This document shows, piece by piece, positions 1-6,906 of a stretch of DNA of 10,232 nucleotides. Made by a program: the position numbers and the translations under genes. Numbering within the stretch: position 1 is the first letter of the stretch; every line of letters begins with the position of its first letter. This DNA comes from Alistipes sp. GTDB lineage: Bacteria; Bacteroidota; Bacteroidia; Bacteroidales; Rikenellaceae. A model generated the notes under the pieces. That model was not told where the DNA came from. It saw only the letters and a program-made list of their open reading frames with translations, and did not search any database. The stretch covers positions 1 through 10,232 of the forward strand of contig JAFYQY010000116.1 of the NCBI GenBank assembly GCA_017559685.1. Reading direction: 5' to 3'.

Positions 1-3000
1 CAAACCTGCAACGTTTACACGGGTAAACAAACGACGATTCTGACGGTCACCGTCATCGACGTCAGTCCACTGGAACTCACCGGTATCCTCCTCATCGGCA
101 GATGGCGAGTTGAGTGTAGCTGAAGGTGTACCGATGATAGTTACATCAGCATTATTTACCACACCGTTAATCGAGCAGATGTAGCCTGTAGTATTTGCCT
201 CAGGAGTAAAGATACGACCTGCGATACCACCAACATCGAAACGTGATGTTGCGAGGTCACCGAGGTAAGAAACACGCAATGGGCTGAGCAAACAGTTGTG
301 TGAAACCTCACCATTATTGATACAGCCTGACATATCCAAGTCAGTCTCACCTACGATACCACCAACAGCGATATCGTGGTAGTGGTAGTTACGATACTGG
401 TGTGCAGCAGCCTTCTCCTCACCCTCATTCTTCAAACGTGGAGAGAGACTACCTGCGTGACCCTCCGAGATAATCTTACCCTCGTTAGTACAGTCGTAAA
501 GCGGAGCCTTCGAAGCCCAACCACCGATACCACCGATGTAAGCACCATCTCGTGCCATACCTTTATATATAATATTACCTGTATTGGTGCAACCCGAAAC
601 AGCCTTGTCTTTGTTGATTGTACCTGCTGCAGTCGGATAGCTCTCGCCCATATTTGCGTAGCCGAATACACCGCCCATATAGAAGCTATCAGGAATATTC
701 TTTGCATTTGTCATATCAGGGATCTCAACCTTACCGTTGTTGGTCAAGTTGCTAACGCCCTTACCTGCAGCTGTTGCAATATAACCGAAACCACCCGAAA
801 CGTACACCTTCGGAGCGTAGCCGTAGATTGTAACGTTACCGTTGTTGATCATACCCTTCTCGAACTTACCACCGGTGTTACCTGTAACAGACGCAACCGT
901 AGTAGCAGGAGTAACAACCAAGTTCGATGCAGCAAAGTCTGTCGTTACTGCATTTGCACCGATACCTGCGATACCACCAACGCAAGCCATCAACGATGCG
1001 TTACCCTTGTACTCTACCACACCTGTCGCAGCATTCTCGAACTGTACGGTGTGCGAGTTCTCCTTGTACATACCGCAGTAACCACCAACGTATGCGAGAG
1101 CTGCGCTACCCGAGAAGGTTACACGACCGCTATTGGTGATACCCTCGGTACCTGCACCCTTATCCGAACCTGTAGAGAAACCGAAGATCGAACCGAGGTA
1201 GGTCTCCAACTCTGTTGTAGCCTTCGACTCAACACTACCCGAGTTATAGCAGTTAGGATACTGCAATGCGATATCGAGTGTATTAGCCAAGATACCACCT
1301 ACATATACGTTACGGAGGTTTACAGTCTCATCCACGAGGATGTCACCTGTATTACCGCAATTGTTAAACTTGATTGCTGCACCACTCTCTGCAGTACCGA
1401 GCAAGCCCGATACCCACAACATACGAGCGTTAGAGTTCGAAACCTTAACCAAGCCCGAGTTCGAGCAGTTGTAGATGTCGCTACAGCTATCGCTGATGTA
1501 ACCGAACATACCCGAAACGAATGCTACGAGTGTACCGGTCTCAGGATGGTTGCTTCTATCAGTCGAAACATTAACCTCAACGGTTACCGAACCTGCGTTC
1601 GAGCAATCAGAGATATAGTCAGACTCGAAGATACCGATACAAGCCGAGCTGAAGATGTACGAAGCACCGCAGTAGCCCCACTTGAAGGTTACGTTACCCT
1701 CGTTGTTACAGTTGAGAGTCTTTACATTCTCGGTAACGCCATAGCTCGACAAGCTTGTCTTGCGACCTGCACGAACACCGATAACTGCACCGATACCAGT
1801 ATTCTTATCGATTGTTGCGAGGTTACGCTTGATATCACCGTTACCTGCTACCTTACCTGCGATGTTGAGGACTGCACTCTGCTTGTTGTCGCAGTTGTCA
1901 ACCAACTCAGACCAAGTGAAACCGATAACACCACCGATAACGATATTTGCGTTACCATTTACAGTAGTACGATTAACATAAGCGCACGAACCGAGGTATG
2001 TAATCGAACCCGAGTTCGAACAGTTCTCAATCTTCTTGGTGCCCTTATCTGCGTAAGCAACTACACCACCAATATTACAGTTGCTGTTGATAAAGAAGTT
2101 CTCGTCGAAATGAAGCTCACCGCTATTCACGCAGTTTTCGATAGAGTTAGCCTCCAACTTACCGAGTACACCACCAATGTTTGCCTTAGTGATTGTCTGG
2201 TTGATTGTCAACGAACCCTTGTTCTCGCAATTTACAACCGAAACCTTCGATGCACCAATAACACCACCCCAATCGAGGTCGTCCATTGGCTTATTGATTG
2301 CGAGTGCACCGCTGTTGATGTTGCTCTCGAAAGAACCTGCAGTTACATAACCTGCAACACCACCGATATATGGCACAGCCATAACACTCTCCGACTCATC
2401 ATTCCAAACGATATCACCCTTGCTGGTGTTCTCTACTACAACAGGAGCGTTGTCGCCATCAGCGCAAACATAACCTACAACGCCACCAAGGCAAGGAGTA
2501 AACGACTTAGACTTGCCATCGGCACCTGCGATAGCTGCGATAGTAATATCCACGTCGCTGTCTGCGAGCGAAACCTTACCACCATAAACGCCACCAACAA
2601 TACCACCGATGTTGATCAACTTCAAATCATTATTAACTGCAAGAGTTGAATTCTTATACTCGAGAGAACCTGTTGCCGAACAGTTGAAGATTGTACCAAC
2701 CTTGTCGCCATTCACTGTGAGCGAACGAGCAACGAGACCAACCTTACCATTTGCGGTCTCAACTACGGTTGCCTCAACATTTACGTTCGAGATTGTACCT
2801 GTTACATTCTCGCCAAAGAGAGGAGCGGTCAAGCCCTTAATCGAGTAGCCACGACCCTCGAGCAACGACGAGAAACCATTCAACGACTCCCAAGCCTTGC
2901 CGGTCATATCGATATCCGAAACGAGGAGTGCACCGTCATAGTTGCTATTGAATGTGCCAGCCTTAACCTCGTTTGCGAAGGTCTCCATATCGACATCATT

Positions 3001-3909
3001 ACCGATGAGGAGCATATTCTCGCAATTCTCAAGATCAAACTCAACCGAAGGGAACTCACGAACCTTACCGCCGAGCAACTGCTTATCGCCTGTTGCATCG
3101 AAAGTTCTCGAATAAACCTTACCCGACTGCTCTACGAAGTTAACCTCGAAGCGAGTGTACTCACCCTTAGGAACTACGATGTAGAACACATCCTCCTTGT
3201 CAGCCGAAAGAAGGTAGCTATCACCCTCAAAGCTGTAGAATACGGTAGGATAGGTGTTCTCACGTGCCTCGAGTGTACCAGCCTCAACGCCATCCTTCTC
3301 TGCGCAGTAAACATCGAATGTACCTGCGATAGGAGCAGCATCAGTAGTCGAAACTGAGATGTACTTCAAATCTACAACCTGACCCTCCTTAGCCTTGATG
3401 CTAAAGCGGAGCGCAGTTGCGAGGTGCTCCATATGGATATCCTCGAAACCATTCGACCAAGCATACATCGGAGCGCTGTTTGGCGCAAATGTACCCTCGG
3501 TGTGCTGCTGCTCAGCAGAGAACACAACCGGATACTTTCCGCTGTTAGCCTCAACCGCAACATTCTCGCCCTGGTAAGGGTAGACAACGTGGTACGGAAT
3601 TGTGATTCCAAGAGGCAAGTTGAATACTGCAACGTTCGGACGATCCTCGTAGATGGTAATACCGGTAGTCGGCTTACCATTAACTGCGAGAACATCAGTC
3701 TCGCACCACGATACTGGATACTTTCCGTCAACCTTCTCGCCCAACTCAGTACGGGTCGATAAAGGCATCGAAACTTGCAGCGTCTTTACTTCGCCACTTC
3801 CACTACCATCCCCCGAAATAATCGGAGTCTGATCCTCGGTGATGTCCTGCGTACAAGAGAAAGCTCCGAGCAGAACTACCGACATCAAAAGTTTAGTAAA
3901 ATTTTTCAC
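1..3909 (-). CDS. Very large surface lipoprotein, fimbrillin-like head plus GLUG-like repeats (3' end outside window)
   Basis: An uninterrupted minus-strand frame of 1303 codons runs from a GTG at 3909-3907 to the left edge; I checked it line by line and found no stop. The product starts VKNFTKLLMSVVLLGAFSC, with Lys2 and Lys6, a hydrophobic stretch and a lipobox cysteine at residue 19, followed by TQDITED. It should be lipid-anchored and probably surface-exposed. The GTG is preferred because an in-frame TAA lies upstream with no ATG between, and the next Met (residue 9) would lose the basic n-region. Residues of about 50-285 resemble Bacteroidota fimbrillin/Mfa-like domains (TRTELGEK, then VSWCETDVLAVNG, then PYHVVYPYQGE). 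From about residue 290 onward there are about 20 degenerate units pairing an xCxNxGxI/V strand with a GGIxG/GGVxG turn, like GLUG-type beta-helix repeats. Family knowledge suggests adhesion or surface structure; the ligand is unknown. The C-terminus is missing, so total length is unknown. Confidence 0.9.
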   Translation of the reverse strand, partial: MKNFTKLLMSVVLLGAFSCTQDITEDQTPIISGDGSGSGEVKTLQVSMPLSTRTELGEKVDGKYPVSWCETDVLAVNGKPTTGITIYEDRPNVAVFNLPLGITIPYHVVYPYQGENVAVEANSGKYPVVFSAEQQHTEGTFAPNSAPMYAWSNGFEDIHMEHLATALRFSIKAKEGQVVDLKYISVSTTDAAPIAGTFDVYCAEKDGVEAGTLEARENTYPTVFYSFEGDSYLLSADKEDVFYIVVPKGEYTRFEVNFVEQSGKVYSRTFDATGDKQLLGGKVREFPSVEFDLENCENMLLIGNDVDMETFANEVKAGTFNSNYDGALLVSDIDMTGKAWESLNGFSSLLEGRGYSIKGLTAPLFGENVTGTISNVNVEATVVETANGKVGLVARSLTVNGDKVGTIFNCSATGSLEYKNSTLAVNNDLKLINIGGIVGGVYGGKVSLADSDVDITIAAIAGADGKSKSFTPCLGGVVGYVCADGDNAPVVVENTSKGDIVWNDESESVMAVPYIGGVAGYVTAGSFESNINSGALAINKPMDDLDWGGVIGASKVSVVNCENKGSLTINQTITKANIGGVLGKLEANSIENCVNSGELHFDENFFINSNCNIGGVVAYADKGTKKIENCSNSGSITYLGSCAYVNRTTVNGNANIVIGGVIGFTWSELVDNCDNKQSAVLNIAGKVAGNGDIKRNLATIDKNTGIGAVIGVRAGRKTSLSSYGVTENVKTLNCNNEGNVTFKWGYCGASYIFSSACIGIFESDYISDCSNAGSVTVEVNVSTDRSNHPETGTLVAFVSGMFGYISDSCSDIYNCSNSGLVKVSNSNARMLWVSGLLGTAESGAAIKFNNCGNTGDILVDETVNLRNVYVGGILANTLDIALQYPNCYNSGSVESKATTELETYLGSIFGFSTGSDKGAGTEGITNSGRVTFSGSAALAYVGGYCGMYKENSHTVQFENAATGVVEYKGNASLMACVGGIAGIGANAVTTDFAASNLVVTPATTVASVTGNTGGKFEKGMINNGNVTIYGYAPKVYVSGGFGYIATAAGKGVSNLTNNGKVEIPDMTNAKNIPDSFYMGGVFGYANMGESYPTAAGTINKDKAVSGCTNTGNIIYKGMARDGAYIGGIGGWASKAPLYDCTNEGKIISEGHAGSLSPRLKNEGEEKAAAHQYRNYHYHDIAVGGIVGETDLDMSGCINNGEVSHNCLLSPLRVSYLGDLATSRFDVGGIAGRIFTPEANTTGYICSINGVVNNADVTIIGTPSATLNSPSADEEDTGEFQWTDVDDGDRQNRRLFTRVNVAGL
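205..2625 (-). repeat. About 20 degenerate GLUG-like protein repeats inside the lipoprotein gene
   Basis: Reading the minus strand, a glycine-rich turn recurs every 35-50 codons. In gene order examples are IGGIVGGVYGG, LGGVVGYV, IGGVAGYV, WGGVIGAS, IGGVLGKL, IGGVVAYA, IGGVIGFT, IGAVIGVR, VSGMFGYI, VSGLLGTA, VGGILANT, LGSIFGFS, VGGYCGMY, VGGIAGIG, VSGGFGYI, MGGVFGYA, IGGIGGWA, VGGIVGET and VGGIAGRI. Most are preceded by a strand of the type NCSNSGSI, NCENKGSL, NCVNSGEL, NCNNEGNV, DCSNAGSV, NCGNTGDI, GCTNTGNI or GCINNGEV. The repeats are diverged at DNA level and vary in length, so this is an old protein repeat rather than a recent tandem DNA duplication. Such alternation is typical of right-handed beta-helices, with Asn and Cys probably stacking inside; the fold is inferred from pattern only. 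Confidence 0.85.
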
Positions 3910-3935
3910 GCTAATAGTTTTTAAAAAGTTTGAAA

Positions 3936-3965
3936 TTATTGTTTGTTAAAAATTTATTGTTTGTT
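3936..3965 (-). repeat. 12-bp direct repeat, period 18, ahead of the lipoprotein start
   Basis: The 12-mer TTATTGTTTGTT (plus-strand reading) occurs exactly at 3936-3947 and at 3954-3965. On the coding strand it reads AACAAACAATAA twice, ending about 27 nt upstream of the GTG start. It may help keep the translation initiation region open, or may be the remains of a local duplication. It may also simply reflect A/T-rich composition. Confidence 0.5.
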
Positions 3966-3978
3966 TTTTCATCTTCAT
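3946..3978 (-). CDS. Possible 10-aa micro-ORF in the lipoprotein leader
   Basis: An ATG at 3978 opens an 11-codon frame (MKMKKQTINF then TAA) ending 36 nt before the lipoprotein start. It lies in the A-rich end of the leader and partly overlaps the 12-bp direct repeat. It is too short for coding statistics and could be chance. It is noted because its translation would place a ribosome just ahead of the main gene. Confidence 0.15.
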   Translation of the reverse strand: MKMKKQTINF

Positions 3979-4034
3979 CGCCGCTTGTCTTTACGCACAC
4001 GTGCGAGCACGCACACGCAAAAAAGACAAAAAGA

Positions 4035-4094
4035 CTATTCGCTCTGCACACAGGCAGGGCGAGCAATCTCAACCTCGTCGGGCTTACAAAACAT
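4035..4094 (-). CDS. Possible 19-aa leader peptide upstream of the lipoprotein gene
   Basis: The minus-strand frame from ATG at 4094 to TAG at 4037-4035 encodes MFCKPDEVEIARPACVQSE. A GAGGG sequence lies about 7 nt upstream of the ATG, a better Shine-Dalgarno match than most genes here show. The codons (GAC, GAG, GTT, GAG, ATT, GCT, CGC) look like those of the neighbouring genes. The start sits within the GGGCTT/AAGCCC stem of the leader, and a second hairpin region follows the stop. This arrangement resembles a leader peptide that couples translation to RNA folding, but there is no run of one amino acid to suggest classical attenuation. I do not recognise the peptide, and it may not be translated. 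Confidence 0.25.
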   Translation of the reverse strand: MFCKPDEVEIARPACVQSE

Positions 4095-4191
4095 CAAAAG
4101 CCCTCATAACTAGCACAATTTCACTGTTTTAAGATACCGCCACACAAAATGCGTCCATAATGCGTAGCATTGTTAGTTCTATTTGGTAACA

Positions 4192-4222
4192 CAAAAGTAG
4201 ATATTTTTTTTGATATCTGCAA
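4192..4222 (-). promoter_or_regulatory. Bacteroidota-type promoter for the lipoprotein gene
   Basis: On the minus strand the -7 element reads TACTTTTG (4199-4192), an exact TAnnTTTG match. A TTG (4222-4220) lies upstream with a 20-bp spacer, and a TTTG at 4227-4224 is an alternative -33 element. Transcription would begin near 4185, about 275 nt before the GTG start. This suggests the lipoprotein is transcribed separately from ung, although readthrough from ung remains possible. Confidence 0.65.
4199..4218. promoter_or_regulatory. Inverted repeat within the promoter spacer, possible operator
   Basis: AGATAT (4199-4204) and ATATCT (4213-4218) form perfect 6-bp arms around an 8-nt T-rich centre. 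The element fills the spacer between the -33 and -7 boxes, where a bound repressor would block RNA polymerase. The arms are short and A/T-rich, so chance is a real alternative. Confidence 0.3.
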
Positions 4223-4264
4223 CCAAACCACACAATTTTTTCAACAAAAAATCGTATATTTTCT

Positions 4265-4927
4265 CTACCACACTATCGGCGTTTTCCCCGCCGATACGAG
4301 ATAGTCGTTCGCCTTCGAAAAATGGCGAGAGCCGAAGAAGCCTCTGTAGACAGAGAGTGGCGACGGATGAACTGCCTTAAGCACAAGGTTTTGCGTTGCA
4401 TTGACCATCGCACCCTTCTTCTGCGCATAGCTTCCCCAGAGCATATAGACCACACCCTCCTTTCGCTCGGCAATAAGGCGCACCACAGCGTCGGTAAAAC
4501 GCTCCCATCCTCGACCTGCGTGAGAGGCCGCTTCGTGGGCTCGAACAGTAAGCACAGCGTTCAACATAAGCACCCCCTGCTCCGCCCAGCGATCGAGATT
4601 TCCACTCGTCGGAACGGGCGTTCCTGTATCCTCGGAAACCTCCTTCAAAATATTGCGCAACGAAGGTGGAAAATCGACTCCATCATCGACCGAAAAGCAG
4701 AGTCCATTTGCCTGACCATCACCGTGATATGGGTCTTGACCGATAATCACAACTTTGAGTTTTTCGAGCGGACATTTATCGAACGCTCTAAAGATATTTC
4801 GGGCAGCTGGAAATATCTGATGCGAGGCATACTCCTCCTTCACAAAATCGACCAACTCGGCGAAATAGGGCTTCTCAAACTCCTCGTGGAGCAACTCCTT
4901 CCAATCTTCTGCTATACGAACATCCAC
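4265..4927 (-). CDS. ung: Uracil-DNA glycosylase, family 1
   Basis: This cytoplasmic base-excision repair enzyme removes uracil from DNA by cleaving the N-glycosidic bond. The 220-residue product matches the usual family-1 length. The water-activating motif GQDPYH is at residues 63-68 (catalytic Asp65), the Pro-rich loop FPPSLRNI at 86-93, the uracil-pocket segment LNAVLTV at 122-128 (Asn123), and the DNA-intercalation motif HPSPLS at 187-192 (His187). All key residues are present. The start is a GTG at 4927-4925; an in-frame TAA lies just upstream with no ATG between, and the N-terminal EDWKELLHEEFEKPYF aligns with the family. The gene is divergent from the mutarotase operon across 118 bp. 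I found no clean TAnnTTTG promoter for it in that gap; TCGCTTTG at 4960-4953 is one mismatch away but lacks a well-placed upstream element. Confidence 0.97.
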   Translation of the reverse strand: MDVRIAEDWKELLHEEFEKPYFAELVDFVKEEYASHQIFPAARNIFRAFDKCPLEKLKVVIIGQDPYHGDGQANGLCFSVDDGVDFPPSLRNILKEVSEDTGTPVPTSGNLDRWAEQGVLMLNAVLTVRAHEAASHAGRGWERFTDAVVRLIAERKEGVVYMLWGSYAQKKGAMVNATQNLVLKAVHPSPLSVYRGFFGSRHFSKANDYLVSAGKTPIVW

Positions 4928-4984
4928 AGCTATACTTCTTTTTTAATTTAGACAAAGCGAAGATAGCGATTTTTGGCGAAATGA

Positions 4985-5015
4985 TTGTAATTTTTTGCAA
5001 AAATTCATATCTTTG
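4985..5015 (+). promoter_or_regulatory. Bacteroidota-type promoter of the mutarotase-phosphorylase-nuclease operon
   Basis: The -7 element TATCTTTG (5008-5015) matches TAnnTTTG exactly, and a TTG at 4985-4987 sits 20 bp upstream. Transcription would start near 5020, leaving a short A-rich leader of about 25 nt before the ATG at 5046. No operator-like repeat was seen around it. Confidence 0.7.
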
Positions 5016-5045
5016 TGAAGATAAAACTACTAAAAACTATAAAAA

Positions 5046-6167
5046 ATGAAGAGAACTTTTGCGATTTTAGCCCTCCTTTTCGCCATCTCGTGTGGTAGCG
5101 ATCAGGGCATCAAGCTCCTAGACAAAGCAGACTTCGAAACTACCGTAGACGGCAAGATTGTATCGCTATACACCTTGCAGGGAGGCACACTCCGAATGCA
5201 GGTTACAAACTATGGCGCTCGTGTTGTATCGCTCTGGGCTCTTGACCGTTACGGCAAGTATACCGACGTAGAGATTGGATACGAGAATATCAACCGCTAC
5301 GTAAACAACACAGGTGAGCGCTACCTCGGTGCTGCAGTAGGCCCCGTTGCCAACCGTATCGCAAACGGCACATTCTCGCTCGACGGCAAGAGCTACACAT
5401 TGCCACAAAACAACAACGGTCAGACACTTCACGGTGGAACACTCGGCGTAGATTGTATCGTTTGGGATGTCGTTTCGCACAAGACAAGCGAGATTACCTT
5501 CAAGACCACCCTACCCGATGGCCAGGATGGTTTCCCTGCAAACCGCACAATCACAATGACCTACGCATTGACCGCCGACAACGAGTTCAAGGTTACATAC
5601 GAGGCTACAACCGACGCCAAGACCGTGTTAAACCTCTCGCACCACTCATTCTTCAACCTCGAAGGCGATGGCGAAGGCACAATTCTTGACCACGTTCTCA
5701 CAATCAACAGCAAGGCTATAACTCCTGTAAATGAGTTCCTTATCCCTACTGGCGAGATTATGAATGTCGAGGGTACTCCGTTCGATTTCAACACTCCGCA
5801 CGCCATTGGCGAGCGAGTTAATGCCGACCACGCACAGCTCAAGGCGGGCGCTGGTTACGACCACAACTTCATCATCGATCGTGAAAACAACGGCGAGGTT
5901 ATCAAGGTTGCCGACGTCTACTCTCCAAACAGCGGTCGTGGTATGGAGGTTTGGACAGACCAAGTTGCGTTGCAATTCTACTGCGGTAACTTCTTCGACG
6001 GTTCGTACAATAACAAATATGGCAAGCCGATTCTCTATCGTGGCGCAATCGCTCTCGAGACCCAGGGCTACCCTGACGCACCAAATCACGCATCGTTTCC
6101 AAGCGTAGTTTTGGAACCAAATCAGGTTTACAAGCACACTTGTATTTATAAATTTTATGCAAAATAG
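5046..6167 (+). CDS. galM: Lipoprotein aldose 1-epimerase (galactose mutarotase family)
   Basis: Family members interconvert alpha and beta anomers of free aldoses such as galactose or glucose. The 373-residue product begins MKRTFAILALLFAISC, a lipoprotein signal with the acylated cysteine at residue 16, so it should act in the periplasm or on the outer membrane rather than in the cytosol. Expected active-site positions are present: NRIANG at 103-108, LHGG with His129, LSHHSFFNL with His200 as the likely catalytic acid, YDHNF with Asp272, and ALETQGYPDAPNH with Glu338 as the likely catalytic base. Length and motif order fit a single-domain mutarotase with a signal peptide added. It is first in a four-gene operon, 10 bp before the phosphorylase gene. 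The substrate cannot be read from sequence; the neighbours make pentoses worth considering alongside hexoses. Confidence 0.93.
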   Translation: MKRTFAILALLFAISCGSDQGIKLLDKADFETTVDGKIVSLYTLQGGTLRMQVTNYGARVVSLWALDRYGKYTDVEIGYENINRYVNNTGERYLGAAVGPVANRIANGTFSLDGKSYTLPQNNNGQTLHGGTLGVDCIVWDVVSHKTSEITFKTTLPDGQDGFPANRTITMTYALTADNEFKVTYEATTDAKTVLNLSHHSFFNLEGDGEGTILDHVLTINSKAITPVNEFLIPTGEIMNVEGTPFDFNTPHAIGERVNADHAQLKAGAGYDHNFIIDRENNGEVIKVADVYSPNSGRGMEVWTDQVALQFYCGNFFDGSYNNKYGKPILYRGAIALETQGYPDAPNHASFPSVVLEPNQVYKHTCIYKFYAK

Positions 6168-6177
6168 TTAGATTATT

Positions 6178-6891
6178 ATGGCAGATTTAACACCAACTCC
6201 TCATATCGGAGCAAAGCGTGGCGAGATAGCCGAGCGAGTAATTATGGCGGGTGATCCATTGCGTGCAAAGTTTATGGCTGAGCGCTACCTCGAGAACCCT
6301 AAACTCGTCAATCAAGTTCGTGGAATGTACTGTTATACGGGAACTTACAAAGGTAAGGAGGTTTCGGTAATGGGTCACGGAATGGGTATTTCATCAATCA
6401 GCATCTACACCTTCGAGCTCTACGCATTCTACGGCGTAAAGCGCATCATTCGCACAGGCTCGTGCGGTGCATATCAACCCAACTTGCACGTTGGCGATAT
6501 CGTCATTGCACAAGGCGCTTGCGACAACTCGAACTACGCCGCACAATACAACCTTCCTGGCACCTTCGCACCTATCGCCGACTACGAGATGTTGAGCGCA
6601 GCAGTCGAGAAGGCAAAGTCGATGGGCGTAAAGTATGCGGTAGGAAACATCCTCGCATCGGAGATATTCTACAACGACGATCCCGAGGCTTGGAAGAAGT
6701 GGCAGAAAATGGGTGTTTTGGCGGTCGAAATGGAGGCTTCGGCACTCTATATGAACGCCGCACGCAGTGGCAATCAGGCACTCTGCATCTGCACTGTTTC
6801 GGACTCGCTCGTAACACACGAGGATACCACCGCCGAGCAACGTGAGAAGACCTTCACCGATATGATGGAGATCGCCTTCGAGATAATCTAA
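6178..6891 (+). CDS. deoD: Purine nucleoside phosphorylase, DeoD type
   Basis: This cytoplasmic enzyme cleaves purine (deoxy)ribonucleosides with phosphate to free base plus (deoxy)ribose-1-phosphate in nucleoside salvage. The 237 residues lack a signal peptide and follow Escherichia coli DeoD closely. The phosphate-binding loop GDPLRAK is at 25-31 (Gly25, Arg29), VRGMYCYTGTYKG at 48-59, MGHGMG at 65-70, the RTGSCGA strand at 92-98, the ribose-binding VEMEA at 183-187, and TVSD at 206-209 with catalytic Asp209, followed by Arg222, which matches E. coli Arg217. These hallmarks point to the hexameric bacterial class rather than the trimeric PunA type. The gene lies 10 bp after the mutarotase and 15 bp before the first nuclease, so co-transcription is likely. 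No strong Shine-Dalgarno sequence precedes the ATG, which is usual in this phylum. Confidence 0.97.
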   Translation: MADLTPTPHIGAKRGEIAERVIMAGDPLRAKFMAERYLENPKLVNQVRGMYCYTGTYKGKEVSVMGHGMGISSISIYTFELYAFYGVKRIIRTGSCGAYQPNLHVGDIVIAQGACDNSNYAAQYNLPGTFAPIADYEMLSAAVEKAKSMGVKYAVGNILASEIFYNDDPEAWKKWQKMGVLAVEMEASALYMNAARSGNQALCICTVSDSLVTHEDTTAEQREKTFTDMMEIAFEII

Positions 6892-6906
6892 ATACCTATT
6901 TATATT

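Larger units (their letters stand above)
3910..4191 (-). promoter_or_regulatory. Long structured 5' leader of the lipoprotein gene
   Basis: The 355 bp between ung and the lipoprotein gene has no ordinary gene. The promoter at 4192-4222 implies a leader of about 270-280 nt. On the minus strand it shows several possible stems: a 6-bp stem (4080-4085 with 4098-4103, GGGCTT/AAGCCC), an 8-bp stem TTGTCTTT/AAAGACAA (4022-4029 with 3985-3992) enclosing a GC-rich hairpin GTGCG-TGCT-CGCAC (4001-4014) that can be extended by G-U pairs on this strand only, and a weaker GCTC/GAGC pairing around 4040-4065. The last 75 nt before the start codon are A/T-rich and look unstructured. No known riboswitch class was recognised. 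A regulatory role is inferred from length and structure only. Confidence 0.45.

Noticed and set aside
376..2649. A 757-codon open frame on the plus strand within the lipoprotein gene
   Set aside because: It is codon-aligned antisense to the lipoprotein and stays open because that gene avoids TTA, CTA and TCA codons. Its translation is rich in Cys, Thr and Arg with no domain, whereas the minus-strand frame has a signal peptide and regular repeats.
4149..4170. ATGCGT direct repeat (11-bp period) and ATGC-GTA-GCAT palindrome near the predicted leader start
   Set aside because: The units are only 4-6 bp and occur once; too short to call a binding site.
3936..4218. Invertible promoter (phase-variation switch) for the surface lipoprotein
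   Set aside because: I looked for long inverted repeats flanking the promoter, as in Bacteroidales phase-variable loci, and found only short arms inside it; no invertase gene is in the window.
4235..4252. A/T hairpin ATTTTTT-CAAC-AAAAAAT just after ung, considered as its terminator
   Set aside because: The 7-bp stem has only A-T pairs and would be very weak; it may be chance in A/T-rich DNA.
4322..4951. A 209-codon open frame on the plus strand opposite ung
   Set aside because: It is antisense to a fully conserved uracil-DNA glycosylase; its sequence shows no domain.
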